Shown piece after piece: positions 10,948 to 21,239 of a stretch of 64,000 bases of DNA (its first letter is position 1; every line of letters starts with the position of its first letter). The position numbers and the translations under genes are program-made. The notes below the pieces were generated by a model that saw nothing but the letters and a program-made list of their open reading frames with translations, searched no databases and was not told where the DNA came from. Source of the stretch: Prochlorococcus marinus str. MIT 9313 (GTDB lineage: Bacteria > Cyanobacteriota > Cyanobacteriia > PCC-6307 > Cyanobiaceae). The stretch covers positions 62,001 through 126,000 of the forward strand of contig NC_005071.1 of assembly GCF_000011485.1 (NCBI RefSeq). Reading direction: 5' to 3'.

Positions 10948-12987
10948 ATGCCGAAGTATCACCTCAAGGCGCCCTATAGCCCGAAGGGGGATCAGCCCAC
11001 TGCGATTGCTCGGTTGGTGGAGGGGGTCAATCAGGGCCAGCGTTATCAGACGCTTTTAGGAGCTACCGGTACGGGTAAGACATTCACGATTGCCAATTTG
11101 ATTGCTCAGACTGGCCGACCGGCTCTTGTCTTGGCTCATAACAAGACGCTTGCTGCCCAACTTTGCAATGAGTTTAGGGAGTTCTTTCCTGATAATTCTG
11201 TTGAATATTTTATTTCTTACTATGATTATTATCAACCCGAGGCTTACGTGCCTGTTAGTGATACGTATATAGCCAAGACATCTTCAATTAATGAAGAAAT
11301 TGATATGCTGCGTCATTCAGCAACGCGCTCGTTATTTGAGCGAAATGATGTCATTGTAGTAGCTTCAATCAGCTGCATTTATGGCCTAGGAATACCAAGT
11401 GAATATCTAAAAGCTGCTGTCAAGTTTAAAGTTGGTGAAACACTCAATATCCGCAGTGCATTACGGGAGTTGGTTGAGAACCAATATAGCCGTAATGATA
11501 TTGACATTACGCGGGGTCGCTTTCGCGTGAGAGGGGATGTTTTGGAGATTGGCCCTGCTTATGAAGATCGGCTAGTACGGATTGAGCTTTTTGGTGATGA
11601 GGTAGAGGCAATCCGTTATCTGGACCCAACAACAGGTGAGATTTTGCAAAGCTTGGAAGCCATTAATATTTATCCGGCCAAGCATTTTGTGACTCCCAAA
11701 GAGCGACTCAATGTTGCAGTTCAAGCGATTCGTGATGAGCTGCGTGGGCGTTTGCAGTTTCTCAATGAACAAGGCAAGCTTTTGGAAGCGCAGCGTTTGG
11801 AGCAACGCACTACCTACGACTTGGAGATGTTACGGGAGGTTGGTTATTGTAATGGTGTTGAAAACTATGCCCGCCATCTGGCTGGTCGTTCTGCGGGAAC
11901 GCCTCCTGAATGTTTGATTGACTATTTCCCTGAGGATTGGTTACTGGTTGTGGATGAAAGTCATGTAACCTGTTCTCAGCTTAAGGCGATGTACAACGGC
12001 GATCAAGCTCGTAAGAAAGTTTTGATTGAGCATGGTTTTCGATTGCCTAGTGCTGCTGATAATCGCCCTCTCAAGAGTGAGGAATTCTGGAGTAAGGCGA
12101 GGCAAACTGTATTTGTTAGTGCGACGCCAGGTGATTGGGAGCTTAAGCAGAGTGATGGTCATTTGGCTGAACAGGTGATTCGGCCCACAGGGGTTCTTGA
12201 TCCCTTGGTGGAAGTGCGACCGACTCAAGGCCAGGTCGATGACTTGTTGGCAGAAATCCGTATCAGAGCAGAGAAGCAGGAGAGAGTGTTAATCACCACC
12301 CTGACCAAACGTATGGCGGAAGACCTTACAGATTATCTAGCGGAGAATGATGTGCGCGTTCGTTATTTACACTCGGAGATCCATTCCATCGAGCGGATTG
12401 AGATTATTCAGGATTTGAGATTAGGTGAATATGATGTTCTTGTTGGTGTCAATCTTCTCCGAGAAGGTTTGGATCTTCCGGAGGTGTCATTAGTGGTCAT
12501 TCTTGATGCTGATAAGGAAGGTTTCTTGCGAGCGGAGCGGTCGTTGATTCAGACCATTGGTCGTGCGGCAAGGCATGTGGATGGGATGGCACTTCTTTAT
12601 GCAGATAACTTGACAGATTCGATGTCAAGAGCGATTAGTGAAACAGAGCGAAGACGCGAGATTCAAAAGGCTTACAACGAACTGAATGGCATCGTGCCAA
12701 GGCCAGCGGGTAAGAGAGCGAGTAATTCGATTCTCTCGTTTCTCGAGTTATCAAGGCGCTTACAGACAGATGGTAAAGATGCTGACTTGGTTCAGATTAC
12801 TGGGCGGGCTGTTGATGCGCTTGATTCAGATCAGGATGCTGGCTTAGCCCTTGATGCTTTACCTGAGTTGATTGATCAGCTCGAAACAAAGATGAAAGAA
12901 GCTGCCAAGAATCTTAATTTTGAGGAAGCAGCAAGCCTGCGCGATCGCATCAAGAAGTTCAGGCAGAAGCTGATTCGCAATACTTGA
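10948..12987 (+). CDS. uvrB: UvrABC excinuclease subunit B
   Basis: Damage-verifying helicase of nucleotide excision repair; it receives DNA from UvrA and positions UvrC. The 679-residue product has Walker A GATGTGKT, the beta-hairpin region ([12 protein letters not shown]), the DEAD-like DESH box, helicase motifs V and VI ([19 protein letters not shown]) and a C-terminal UVR domain (about residues 635-675). Length and domain order are normal. No obvious SOS operator was seen upstream. Confidence 0.98.
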   Translation: MPKYHLKAPYSPKGDQPTAIARLVEGVNQGQRYQTLLGATGTGKTFTIANLIAQTGRPALVLAHNKTLAAQLCNEFREFFPDNSVEYFISYYDYYQPEAYVPVSDTYIAKTSSINEEIDMLRHSATRSLFERNDVIVVASISCIYGLGIPSEYLKAAVKFKVGETLNIRSALRELVENQYSRNDIDITRGRFRVRGDVLEIGPAYEDRLVRIELFGDEVEAIRYLDPTTGEILQSLEAINIYPAKHFVTPKERLNVAVQAIRDELRGRLQFLNEQGKLLEAQRLEQRTTYDLEMLREVGYCNGVENYARHLAGRSAGTPPECLIDYFPEDWLLVVDESHVTCSQLKAMYNGDQARKKVLIEHGFRLPSAADNRPLKSEEFWSKARQTVFVSATPGDWELKQSDGHLAEQVIRPTGVLDPLVEVRPTQGQVDDLLAEIRIRAEKQERVLITTLTKRMAEDLTDYLAENDVRVRYLHSEIHSIERIEIIQDLRLGEYDVLVGVNLLREGLDLPEVSLVVILDADKEGFLRAERSLIQTIGRAARHVDGMALLYADNLTDSMSRAISETERRREIQKAYNELNGIVPRPAGKRASNSILSFLELSRRLQTDGKDADLVQITGRAVDALDSDQDAGLALDALPELIDQLETKMKEAAKNLNFEEAASLRDRIKKFRQKLIRNT

Positions 12988-13136
12988 TCATTCGCCATTG
13001 TTCATGCGATCCAATTATGTAGAAAGTACCTTTTGTTTGCAGTCCATTTGATACTTGTAGTTGTCGGAAGTTTGATCCTTGTGCATTCGCCTCAATGGCA
13101 CGGTTTTTTCAACCAAGACAACGACTTGAGGAGTCT

Positions 13137-13307
13137 TTAGCGAGTTTTTCTGGAGCCGAAATAAGCTCGAAATAACTTTGTGCTCGGTAGCCTATTGAGT
13201 TCGTGCATGAGTTCATTGAGGCAGGGCCGCGAATTGGTGTAAGGGTGCTTAGCGGTGCATCTGATTAGCTCGCAAGCATTCCAGCCATAGGGCTTTAAAT
13301 GGCTCAT
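13137..13307 (-). CDS. Possible small hypothetical protein (56 residues)
   Basis: Open frame from ATG (13305-13307) to TAA on the minus strand. The translation is basic and Cys-containing (three Cys), with no membrane segment or signal peptide. It is unrecognised and listed only because the gap is long and picocyanobacteria carry many conserved small proteins. It could be chance. Confidence 0.2.
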   Translation of the reverse strand: MSHLKPYGWNACELIRCTAKHPYTNSRPCLNELMHELNRLPSTKLFRAYFGSRKTR

Positions 13308-13336
13308 TGGGCACGATTAGATTGCGGTGAAGGTTG

Positions 13337-13576
13337 ATGTCTTCAGAGGTGCCCTGCCTCTTGATTAGTAATGAATTCATCCATTTGCTTCAGCCTCTGC
13401 AGGGTGATCTAAAGGGTGTTGACCCACTGGGATGGCTCGTCTCTGCTGAGGCTGTTAGTGGTTTTGGTTTATTGCAGGCAGCTGAGGCGTATACCCATCA
13501 GAACAAGACTGGAAGGTTGGCGCAACGTTTATTTGGAGCTGAATCAAGCCATCAAAACTGTCTGTCTTTCTGCTGA
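13337..13576 (+). CDS. Possible small hypothetical protein (79 residues)
   Basis: ATG at 13337, with an in-frame TTG just before it at 13334. The product has a moderately hydrophobic first half and a Gln/Ser-rich end with a terminal Cys. No family is recognised. It stops 29 bases before the 3' end of lysC, to which it is convergent. It may be a strain-specific small gene or noise. Confidence 0.25.
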   Translation: MSSEVPCLLISNEFIHLLQPLQGDLKGVDPLGWLVSAEAVSGFGLLQAAEAYTHQNKTGRLAQRLFGAESSHQNCLSFC

Positions 13577-13604
13577 ATGATTGCCTAGCTGAACTTCTCA
13601 GCCA

Positions 13605-15392
13605 TTACGAGTTGCTTTGCACTGGATGATCAGCTTCTTCACCCAGCCCAAAGCCTTTATGCACTGATTGCAGCGCCTTGACCCCATCGGGTTCAGCCAC
13701 CACGCAACTTGTGCGGATTTCACTGGTGGCGATCATGGCGATATTGATCTTTGCATCTGCGAGAGCTCGGAACATCCGCCCTGCTGTACCTGCGGTGGCG
13801 GGCATGCCTGCACCCACTGCGCTCACCCGGGCGATTGCAGGACCGTCTTCCAGATTGGCTCCTGGCCATTGCGCAAGTAGGGGGGCAAGAGTCTTATTGG
13901 CTTGCTCTCGCTCATCGCGCTTGAGGGTGAAGCTGATATCCCGGCTTCCATCGTCATGTTGTCGCTCCGATTGCACAATCGCATCGAGGCTGATTCCTGC
14001 CTCTGCCATCGCTGAACAAAGAGCTGCTGCTGTCCCAGGCCGATTCGGCACCCCTCGCACACTTAGCTGGGCCTGACCTTGATCGAGTGCTACCCCTCGA
14101 ACTTCTGGTTCACCTTTGCCGTTGCCCAAAGGATTGATGCGTACTTGGCTGTCGCTGAGTTCAAAGGCTGTGCTGACTGCACGCAGGGCTTTGCTTCCCA
14201 GCGTTGCATCGATGACGCAGCTGACTTTCACCTCACTGGTGGCGATCAGCCGTAGGTTGATTCCTGCCCGTGAGATCGTGTCGAAAAGGCTTGCGGCGAT
14301 ACCGGGGCGTCCCATGATTCCTGCTCCGCTGATGCTTAGTTTGCTCATTCCGGCTTCAGCTGAGAGTTGGCCACCGACGCTTTTAAGCAGCCCTTCGCAA
14401 AGTGAGTGGGCTTTCGCTAAGTCGGCTTCGGCCACTGTGAAGGCAATGTCATTGCTGTTGCCTTCATGGGTTGATTGGATGATTAGGTCCACATTCACGC
14501 CATCGCTAGAGAGGTTTTCAAAAAGTGTGGCTGCGACACCCGGTTGATCTGGCACGTGAGAGAGGGCGATCACCGCTTGACCTTCGGCAAGTTCAACGCC
14601 ATCCACAGGCCGACCAAGCTCTAGACCTTCTCGACCGATGGGGCGCTTTGATTTGCTTGTGAGCTTGGTTCCGGCTTCGTTGCTCCAGCTAGAACGCACG
14701 ACCAGGGCGACTCCAAAGTTGCGGGCGATCTCGACTGCACGGGGGTGCAACACGGAGGCGCCCAGACTGGCCAGCTCAAGCATCTCGTCGCAACTCACTT
14801 CTTGCATCAGTTGGGCATCGCTGACCTGACGTGGATCACTTGTGAGCACTCCTGGTACATCGGTGTAGATCTCGCAGGCATCTGCTCCTAGGGCGGCTGC
14901 TATGGCAACTGCAGATGTATCTGAACCACCGCGGCCGAGGGTGGTGATCTCTGCGGTGCCAACGCTGCTCAGGCTTGTGCCCTGGAAGCCTGCTACGACT
15001 ACCACCTTGCCAGTGCTCAACAGGGATTGCAGGCGCTCAGTGCGGACGTCTAGGATTCGAGCGCGGCCATAGGCAGACTCTGTCACGATGCCCACTTGGG
15101 CTCCAGTCATCGAAATGGCTGGTATACCCAGTTCATGCAGTGCCATTGAAAGCAAGGAGATCGAAACCTGTTCTCCGGTGGCTAGCAGCATGTCCATTTC
15201 CCGTTGAGGGGGATTGCTGCTGATCACTTTCGCTAGGGCTGTGAGCTCATCAGTGGTTTGGCCCATAGCGGATACCACAATCACTAGGTCGTGGCCGAGA
15301 TCTTTGCTGGTCGCAATCCGCTCAGCGACGGCTTGGATGCGCTCGACGTTGCCGACGGATGATCCGCCGAATTTTTGCACCAGCAACGCCAT
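13605..15392 (-). CDS. lysC: Aspartate kinase with four ACT domains
   Basis: Phosphorylates aspartate, the first step to lysine, threonine and methionine, directly upstream of the Asd and DapA reactions. I start at the ATG at 15390-15392 (MALLVQKFGGSS, 595 residues) rather than the in-frame GTG five codons earlier. The kinase domain (about residues 1-250) has KFGGSSVG and the GRGGSDTSA motif. Two pairs of ACT domains follow (about 265-420 and 440-590), the tandem arrangement typical of cyanobacteria, which makes the kinase a target for feedback by lysine and threonine. It is unlinked from asd-dapA. Confidence 0.96.
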   Translation of the reverse strand: MALLVQKFGGSSVGNVERIQAVAERIATSKDLGHDLVIVVSAMGQTTDELTALAKVISSNPPQREMDMLLATGEQVSISLLSMALHELGIPAISMTGAQVGIVTESAYGRARILDVRTERLQSLLSTGKVVVVAGFQGTSLSSVGTAEITTLGRGGSDTSAVAIAAALGADACEIYTDVPGVLTSDPRQVSDAQLMQEVSCDEMLELASLGASVLHPRAVEIARNFGVALVVRSSWSNEAGTKLTSKSKRPIGREGLELGRPVDGVELAEGQAVIALSHVPDQPGVAATLFENLSSDGVNVDLIIQSTHEGNSNDIAFTVAEADLAKAHSLCEGLLKSVGGQLSAEAGMSKLSISGAGIMGRPGIAASLFDTISRAGINLRLIATSEVKVSCVIDATLGSKALRAVSTAFELSDSQVRINPLGNGKGEPEVRGVALDQGQAQLSVRGVPNRPGTAAALCSAMAEAGISLDAIVQSERQHDDGSRDISFTLKRDEREQANKTLAPLLAQWPGANLEDGPAIARVSAVGAGMPATAGTAGRMFRALADAKINIAMIATSEIRTSCVVAEPDGVKALQSVHKGFGLGEEADHPVQSNS

Positions 15393-15440
15393 CCATGCCT
15401 TTGACACACGTTCTGATTATTTCAGCGTGTCGTCACTGGA

Positions 15441-16451
15441 TTAGGGAGTGCTGAGTAACCCGTCGCGGAAGGCATCAGTAGGGATTGCACCTCGCTTGAG
15501 GGCGGCTTCTACTTCAAGCAAGCGACTGAGCAGGGTGAGGAATCGCTGCGGTGGCCGGCCCTGTAGCTGTTTGCGCATCACGTAGATCCGCTTGGGGTTG
15601 CCAATGCCTGCTGCTTTGGCAATCACGTTCACATCTCGTTCCCCTTGCTGCTCCAGTAAACTCACCCAAAGCCACCCTCTGATTTGGCCTGTCAAGGTGG
15701 CCACGATGCGAAGTGCTGGCTCACCGGCATCAAGGAGTGCATCAAGACGGGCGATCGCTTCTCCGGCATGGCCTGCCAAGAGTGAATCTCCAACCTGTAG
15801 TGCATTGGTGGCCATTCCTTCAATCAGCGCGGCTACGTTTTCGGCTTTAATCAAAGTTGGTGATTGGTTCTCAGTTGCGCTTTCTTGGCGAATGTCGGCA
15901 TGGAGAGCCAGTTTTTGCAGCTCTGCGGTGAGTCGCGTACTGTCATTGCCGATGGCTTCCACCAGCGCTGCAGTGGCTTCAGGCTCCAGCTGTAGACCTA
16001 AGTCTCGGGCGGTGCGTTCCACCAGCTCCTGCTGACCGGCACCATCCCAGATCGCTGGCAGCAGAAAGCTTTTTTCGCTGGCTTGCTTCAACTTCACAAG
16101 CTTTTGTAAGGCCTTCGTTGTTCGCAGTCGGCCGTCTGGTTTGTTGGGGTTGCATAGCACCAGGTGGCTGGTTTCTGGAATTAGATCCAGCACGTCTTCG
16201 AAACGATTCGCAAGTTCGCTAGGGCAAGCGTTGCAGAACGGACTGCGCTGTAACAGCACAAGTCGTCCGCCACTTCCGAAGGGTGGTGTGCGTGCTTCTG
16301 CCAAGGCTTGGCTGGCTTGCCCAGCATCAGCTCCATCGAGGCGGCTGAGGTTGATGCTGCTCCATGCTTGATCGACAACATCGCCGATCAGAGTCTCGAT
16401 GGCGTGGTCTCGGGCGGCGGCATCATCGCCCCAGATGAGATGGATCGGCAT
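15441..16451 (-). CDS. holA: DNA polymerase III delta subunit
   Basis: Clamp-loader subunit that opens the sliding clamp. The 336-residue product shows the HolA pattern: an AAA+-like N-terminal domain without a working P-loop (IHLIWGDD start), the long central helical region, and the C-terminal collar ending AAIKRG-type (here AALKRGAIPTD). The start ATG is at 16449-16451. It is divergent from cobH, 65 bases away, and upstream of lysC on the same strand with a 48-base gap. Confidence 0.9.
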   Translation of the reverse strand: MPIHLIWGDDAAARDHAIETLIGDVVDQAWSSINLSRLDGADAGQASQALAEARTPPFGSGGRLVLLQRSPFCNACPSELANRFEDVLDLIPETSHLVLCNPNKPDGRLRTTKALQKLVKLKQASEKSFLLPAIWDGAGQQELVERTARDLGLQLEPEATAALVEAIGNDSTRLTAELQKLALHADIRQESATENQSPTLIKAENVAALIEGMATNALQVGDSLLAGHAGEAIARLDALLDAGEPALRIVATLTGQIRGWLWVSLLEQQGERDVNVIAKAAGIGNPKRIYVMRKQLQGRPPQRFLTLLSRLLEVEAALKRGAIPTDAFRDGLLSTP

Positions 16452-16516
16452 TGCAGCGGCAGACCGAAGATCTTTAACTGATGATGCTTGATGTCTATCT
16501 GGCTTAAGGCAGAAAC

Positions 16517-17140
16517 GTGAAGTCGCTTGATCATCCGATCTTCACGGAAAGCATTCGCCGCATTCGGGAGCAGTTGGGTGTAACGGGTTTGGATCCCTTG
16601 CAGCAGCAGGTGTTGGAGCGTTTGATTCACAGCAGTGGGGATTTTGGCCTAACTCCTTTGCTGCGCTTTACTCCAGAGGCTTGTGAGCTTGGGCTGGCTG
16701 CCTTGCAGGCCGGAGCGCCAATTCTCACCGATACGGCCATGGCAGCTGTAGCAGTGCAGCCGATGGCGCGACGCACACTCAAGACATCAGTTCGCTGCGT
16801 GCTGGAGTGGGCGCCGGATGAGGCACCAAACGGTTCCACGCGAACAGCCGAGGGCTTGCGATCTGCATGGCAAGAATTGGCGGCTAAAGATGCGGATCAA
16901 CAAGCGCCGATTGTGCTGATTGGTAGTGCTCCAACGGCTTTGGAAGCTTTGTTGGATCTGGTGTCTACAGGTGCACCCCCTCCTAGCCTGATTATCGGCA
17001 TGCCTGTGGGGTTTGTCGGTGTGGCTGAAAGTAAGCGCAGGCTTTTGGCTAGTGGGCTGGCTCAGATTCGCCTTGAGGGCAGTCGTGGTGGGGCTGGTCT
17101 GGTTGCAGCGACGGTCAATGCTCTGTTGCGGGCGTCATAG
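16517..17140 (+). CDS. cobH: Precorrin-8X methylmutase
   Basis: Moves the C11 methyl group to C12 of precorrin-8X (or the cobalt form, CbiC reaction) to give hydrogenobyrinate or cobyrinate in B12 synthesis. The 207-residue product carries the catalytic His38 in LIHSSGDFG and the conserved GSAPTALEALL and GMPVGFVG segments. The start is GTG at 16517. It overlaps the convergent HlyD gene by six bases. Picocyanobacteria make pseudocobalamin, so the product probably feeds that pathway. Confidence 0.95.
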   Translation: MKSLDHPIFTESIRRIREQLGVTGLDPLQQQVLERLIHSSGDFGLTPLLRFTPEACELGLAALQAGAPILTDTAMAAVAVQPMARRTLKTSVRCVLEWAPDEAPNGSTRTAEGLRSAWQELAAKDADQQAPIVLIGSAPTALEALLDLVSTGAPPPSLIIGMPVGFVGVAESKRRLLASGLAQIRLEGSRGGAGLVAATVNALLRAS

Positions 17141-18310
17141 TTGCCTGAGTGAATCGGTTTTACTCTGGAACTGGCCAAGCAGTAGTTGTAAATAGGTCAC
17201 ACTGCGCAGTTTGATATTTGCAGTGAGCGACATTCCTACTTGTAAGGGAAGCGTGGTGCCGTTCTTGAGTTTGAGTTGTTGGCTGTCGAGCTGAATGGTG
17301 GCTGGGAAGCGGTATTCCTGTCTTTGTTCTTGTTGATCGGGTGGAAGTGCGTCGGAGCCAATCGAGGTCACCTTACCTTCCAGTACACCGAAGTCTGTAG
17401 CTGGGAAGGAATCAATACTGATGTCAACGGACATGCCTTCGCGAACGAAACCAATTTTGTTGCTGGGGATTTCCACATCGGCTTCCAAGTTTTTGAAGGG
17501 CACGATCTTGAGCACAGGCTCACTTGACTGGGCGACAAAGCCAGGCGTGGTTGGCTTGAGATCAAACACCACCCCATCCACTGGAGAACGCAAAGACTGG
17601 TATTTCAGTGTTACTTTTGCTTCAGTGAGTTGAGCCTTAAGCTGGGCTAATTGGGAATTGAGCTGTTCAATTTCTTGATTGAGGATTGATTGTTGGCGAG
17701 CGCCATCCAATTTCTCTTTGGTGACCCTTCCACGCAGTTCTCGTACCTTGTTGAGTTGCTGTAAATACTGAAGCTCAGAGTAAGCGCCCTGTGCGCTAAG
17801 AAATTCAAACCGGCTAAGGATTTGTTGTTCAAGGGCCAGATTATCTCTGGTTGTGGCGACTTGTTCTTGGCTGAGATGTAGCGTTCCCTGTTGTTCTTCA
17901 AGTTTGAGCTTTAGTTGTTGCTGTTTTTTTGTCAACTGAGCTTCTAAGGAGTTCACTTGTTCTGAGGATGTTTCAGTGTCGAGCTGGATCAGAATTTGAC
18001 CTTTACTGACGCGATCACCTCCTTTGATAAGGATGTCCCTAGCGACTCCTCCAACTGGGATTTGAATCTCTTTGACATCGCCTAATGGTTCAAGTTTGCC
18101 TTGTGCGACAACGATTTCTTCCGTGCGCGCGATGGCCAACCAGCCCACTGCAAAGGCTGTTGTGCCGATCAGGCTCCAAGTCACAGCACGCATCCAAAAG
18201 CGGCTTTGCTGGAGCACGCTTTCATCGTGTGACACAGAGCTTACTTTCTGCTCTAGTTGGTTTTGAGCTCTGCGGATCAGTCCGCCGACGGGGTTGGGCT
18301 TGTTGCTCAT
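17135..18310 (-). CDS. HlyD-family adaptor of type I secretion system 1
   Basis: Periplasmic adaptor linking the inner-membrane ABC exporter to an outer-membrane channel. The 391-residue product has an N-terminal cytoplasmic stub, one membrane helix near residues 38-60, a biotinyl-lipoyl half-motif (GGVARDILIKGGDRVSKGQ), a long coiled-coil hairpin (about 115-215), the second lipoyl half (SPVDGVVFDL) and a beta-barrel domain. It is the last gene of a tight operon: two bases separate it from the ABC gene. No TolC gene is in the window, so the outer-membrane partner must lie elsewhere. Confidence 0.93.
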   Translation of the reverse strand: MSNKPNPVGGLIRRAQNQLEQKVSSVSHDESVLQQSRFWMRAVTWSLIGTTAFAVGWLAIARTEEIVVAQGKLEPLGDVKEIQIPVGGVARDILIKGGDRVSKGQILIQLDTETSSEQVNSLEAQLTKKQQQLKLKLEEQQGTLHLSQEQVATTRDNLALEQQILSRFEFLSAQGAYSELQYLQQLNKVRELRGRVTKEKLDGARQQSILNQEIEQLNSQLAQLKAQLTEAKVTLKYQSLRSPVDGVVFDLKPTTPGFVAQSSEPVLKIVPFKNLEADVEIPSNKIGFVREGMSVDISIDSFPATDFGVLEGKVTSIGSDALPPDQQEQRQEYRFPATIQLDSQQLKLKNGTTLPLQVGMSLTANIKLRSVTYLQLLLGQFQSKTDSLRQL

Positions 18311-18311
18311 T

Positions 18312-21239
18312 TCAGCTCGACTCCTGCTGGCGATAGAGGGCGTAGTACCGACCTCGTTTTTCCATCAAGGCTTCGTGAGTGCCCATTTCCACGATTGCCC
18401 CTTGATGCATCACCACAATCAGGTCGGCTCGACGAACAGTGGAGAGCCTGTGGGTGATGAAAAAAACCGTGCAGTCATGCATGGCGTTGACGAGGTTGTC
18501 GCAAACTTTGCGTTCGGTTTCGTAATCAAGGGCGCTGGTGGCTTCGTCCATCACCAGAAGTTTGGGATTGCCTAAGAGCGTTCGAGCGATAGCGATCCGT
18601 TGACGTTGACCTCCGCTTAAGGAGGAGCCCCGTTCACCCACCGGCGTGCTGTAGCCGCTCGGTAGCGTCATGATGAAATCGTGGGCGACTGCCAACTTTG
18701 CAGCCATGATGATTTCGTCGTTATCGGCATCAGGCTGGGTGAGGGCTATGTTTTCGCTGATCGAGCCTGAGAACAGCAGAGGATCTTGCGGCACGATCCC
18801 GATCTGACGTCGTAAGGAGTAGAGCTCCACTTTGTCGATGTCATAGCCGTCGATGAGGATGCGGCCTTGATCTGGGGAATAGAGACGAGGTAGCAGCTTG
18901 ACCAATGTGCTCTTGCCGCTTCCGCTCTGACCCACGATGCCCACAAAGGTACCGGCCTTGATGTTGAGGCTGATGTCTTTCAGAACTGGTGCTGTTGATT
19001 TGCTGAAGCTGAAGCTGAGATCTTCAAAGCTCACATCTCCTTCAAGCGGTGGCAGTGGAACTTTGCCTTTATCGAGGTCATTTGATTCTTGGGGGGTGTC
19101 GATCACATCCGCAAGACGCTCAAAACTCACCCTCAGTTCTTGGATGCTCTGCCAGATGGTTGAGAGCCTTAACAGCGGTTGGGTGACATAGCCGGAAATG
19201 ATGCGAAAGGCGATCAGTTGTCCAAGGGTTAGGTCTCCAGCTAAAACCATGTTTGCGCCTACCCAAAGCACAAGTAATTGGGAGATTTTTTGAAGCACCT
19301 GACTGGTTTGGCTTAGGGCGGTGCCACTAATTGTTTTTTCAAAGCTTCGGCTGATGTAGCGGCCGTAACGCTCTTGCCACTTCCAACGGCTGATCATTTC
19401 TACGTTCTGAGCCTTCACTGTTTGGATGCCTGTTAGCACCTCAACCAGGTGGCTTTGAGTCTTGGCATTTTCCTCAGCAGTTTGTCGGAATTGACGCCGG
19501 AAAAGAGGTGCTCCCACCAGTGTGAGTCCGACCTGAATCGGTAATACAGCCAAGGCAATCAGGGTCAGCAGCCAGCTGTAGATCACCATGACCACCACAT
19601 AGATCACAGAGAAGGCAGCATCAAGCAGGGTGGTCAATGCTTGGCCGGTGAGGAAGTTGCGGATCTTCTCCAGTTCGCTGACCCTTGAGCCCAATTCGCC
19701 AACAGGGCGCTTGTCGAAATAGCCCAGTGGGAGGCGCAATAGGTGGTCGATCACTTCAGCGCCTAGGCGTTGGTCGATGCGGTTGGTGGTTTCAGCGAAG
19801 AGAAAGGTTTTGAGACTGCCCAACACGCCTTCAAGCACAGTCACGATTACAAGGGCAAAGCCAAGGATCTGCAGTGTGTCGAGGCTGCGCTGATTGATGA
19901 CCTTATCGATGATGACTTGGATCAACAGGGGGTTGGCCAGCGTGAAGAGCTGGACCACGAAACCGGCGATCAAAACTTGGATTAAGACACCCCGATAGCG
20001 CTGCAGTGCTGGCCAGAACCAACTCGGACCAAAGGCTTGCTCAGGAGTGGTGTTGGAACGGTCGAGGAGCAGCAGTTCGATGCCTTCAGGGAAGGCTTCC
20101 TCCAGCTGACTCGGATCTAGTTTGATAAAACCCTCGCTTGGTGAGGCCAGGGTGAGGCCTAGTTGATCACTGCGTGTTACTAGAGAAAAGCTTTGCTTCC
20201 ATGGCACCAAGGTGGGCGTCTGTAAGCGAGTGCCCATCAAGGCTGGTACCTTGGCTCCGGCAACGTGTAGGCCAAGTCCGGCTGCGATCTGGCCGCACAT
20301 TCGCAGGGTGGGAGTTTGGCCGCGGCGCAGACTGTCACGCAGCATTTTCTCGATCGAGTCGCGTCTGAATGGCAGCTTCATCAGCTTGGCCAACATCTGG
20401 AAGCAGGCCAGGGTTTCTTGGAGAGGGCCTTGACCGCCAACGAAGAAGTCTTCGGAGCTTGAGGAGCTATTGAGGCTGCTGACGGGTGGTCTTGATGGTG
20501 CGAGCGAGAGTGCTGTCTCAGGAGTCTCTTCGTCGTTCTGTAGAGCTGCATTGCTCTTGCTATCGACTGCTGGGCTGAGCAGAGTGGCTAGCGAGTCGGC
20601 TGGTAGGGCAATCAGCCTTAGGCAGAAACCAGATTGGGGTTTGCTTAACTCGCGAATTGCTGCGATTGAGTCCAGCTCAGTGTTGATCGGGCAGCTGGGT
20701 ATCGACGAGGCGAGGAATAGACGTTTGCCATTGTTTAGGGCTGCTTGTGCTTCATCATTATTCGCGCGCATCAATGTGGCCAGAGGGCCGAGCATCTTCA
20801 GCCATGCCTCCAGGGAATGATGACTCTTGGGTGTGCTTGCACGGATCCCCTGGAGAAGGGCAGCGACTTCAGCGTCCCAGAGGTAAGCCTCACAACAGTC
20901 TCGAATGTCTTTTTCAGAGTTGTAGAGCTGTTGGAAGGTTGTGTCTGTGATGCTCCAAGCCACAAGCTCTGTTGCAGCTCGTACGGCTTCGCAAGATTCA
21001 CCTCTGAGTAGAGAGACTGCTCCGATTAAGGAGCCGGATTCAAGTTTGATGCGTGTGGTCAAGCGACCATCACTGTTACCAAGCAGTCGGGCGGTGCCGC
21101 TTTCGATCAGCAACACATGACCAGGGAGATAATTTTCTTCGCATAGGGATTGACCGATTTGAAACTTCAGCCGCTCACCTTTGATCTGTAAAGCGTTTTG
21201 CAGTGGAGCAAGGGGGTGATTCAGATTCGTCAGTGTCAT
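18312..21239 (-). CDS. Type I secretion ABC exporter with cyclic-nucleotide-binding-like N-terminus
   Basis: Homodimeric inner-membrane exporter ATPase. The 975 residues run: a CAP_ED-like domain (about 25-135, with GHVLLIESGTARLLG and a GSLIGAVSLLRG turn), a linker, a degenerate C39-peptidase-like domain (about 285-400), six transmembrane helices (about 425-700), and an ABC ATPase with Walker A GQSGSGKST near residue 770, signature LSGGQRQR, Walker B LLVMDEAT and the ITHRLS switch His. The C39-like part lacks an evident catalytic Cys, so it is probably a substrate-docking domain rather than a leader protease. The gene overlaps the parvulin-like gene by four bases. The substrate is unknown. 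It is a paralogue of the exporter at 42892. Confidence 0.93.
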   Translation of the reverse strand: MTLTNLNHPLAPLQNALQIKGERLKFQIGQSLCEENYLPGHVLLIESGTARLLGNSDGRLTTRIKLESGSLIGAVSLLRGESCEAVRAATELVAWSITDTTFQQLYNSEKDIRDCCEAYLWDAEVAALLQGIRASTPKSHHSLEAWLKMLGPLATLMRANNDEAQAALNNGKRLFLASSIPSCPINTELDSIAAIRELSKPQSGFCLRLIALPADSLATLLSPAVDSKSNAALQNDEETPETALSLAPSRPPVSSLNSSSSSEDFFVGGQGPLQETLACFQMLAKLMKLPFRRDSIEKMLRDSLRRGQTPTLRMCGQIAAGLGLHVAGAKVPALMGTRLQTPTLVPWKQSFSLVTRSDQLGLTLASPSEGFIKLDPSQLEEAFPEGIELLLLDRSNTTPEQAFGPSWFWPALQRYRGVLIQVLIAGFVVQLFTLANPLLIQVIIDKVINQRSLDTLQILGFALVIVTVLEGVLGSLKTFLFAETTNRIDQRLGAEVIDHLLRLPLGYFDKRPVGELGSRVSELEKIRNFLTGQALTTLLDAAFSVIYVVVMVIYSWLLTLIALAVLPIQVGLTLVGAPLFRRQFRQTAEENAKTQSHLVEVLTGIQTVKAQNVEMISRWKWQERYGRYISRSFEKTISGTALSQTSQVLQKISQLLVLWVGANMVLAGDLTLGQLIAFRIISGYVTQPLLRLSTIWQSIQELRVSFERLADVIDTPQESNDLDKGKVPLPPLEGDVSFEDLSFSFSKSTAPVLKDISLNIKAGTFVGIVGQSGSGKSTLVKLLPRLYSPDQGRILIDGYDIDKVELYSLRRQIGIVPQDPLLFSGSISENIALTQPDADNDEIIMAAKLAVAHDFIMTLPSGYSTPVGERGSSLSGGQRQRIAIARTLLGNPKLLVMDEATSALDYETERKVCDNLVNAMHDCTVFFITHRLSTVRRADLIVVMHQGAIVEMGTHEALMEKRGRYYALYRQQESS

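Larger units (their letters stand above)
12988..13604. other. 617-base gap between uvrB and lysC, possible small ORFs only
   Basis: The space between convergent uvrB and lysC holds no recognisable gene. Two short open frames were seen: plus strand 13337-13576 (about 79 codons from the ATG) and minus strand 13137-13307 (56 codons starting MSHLKPYGWN). Neither resembles a family I know, and neither has a clear ribosome-binding site. The region may contain strain-specific small genes or decayed sequence. Confidence 0.4.

Noticed and set aside
13678-14076. Long antisense open frames over lysC and similar shadows over mutS, tig and clpP
   Set aside because: They mirror the codon pattern of the real gene on the other strand and show no family motifs.
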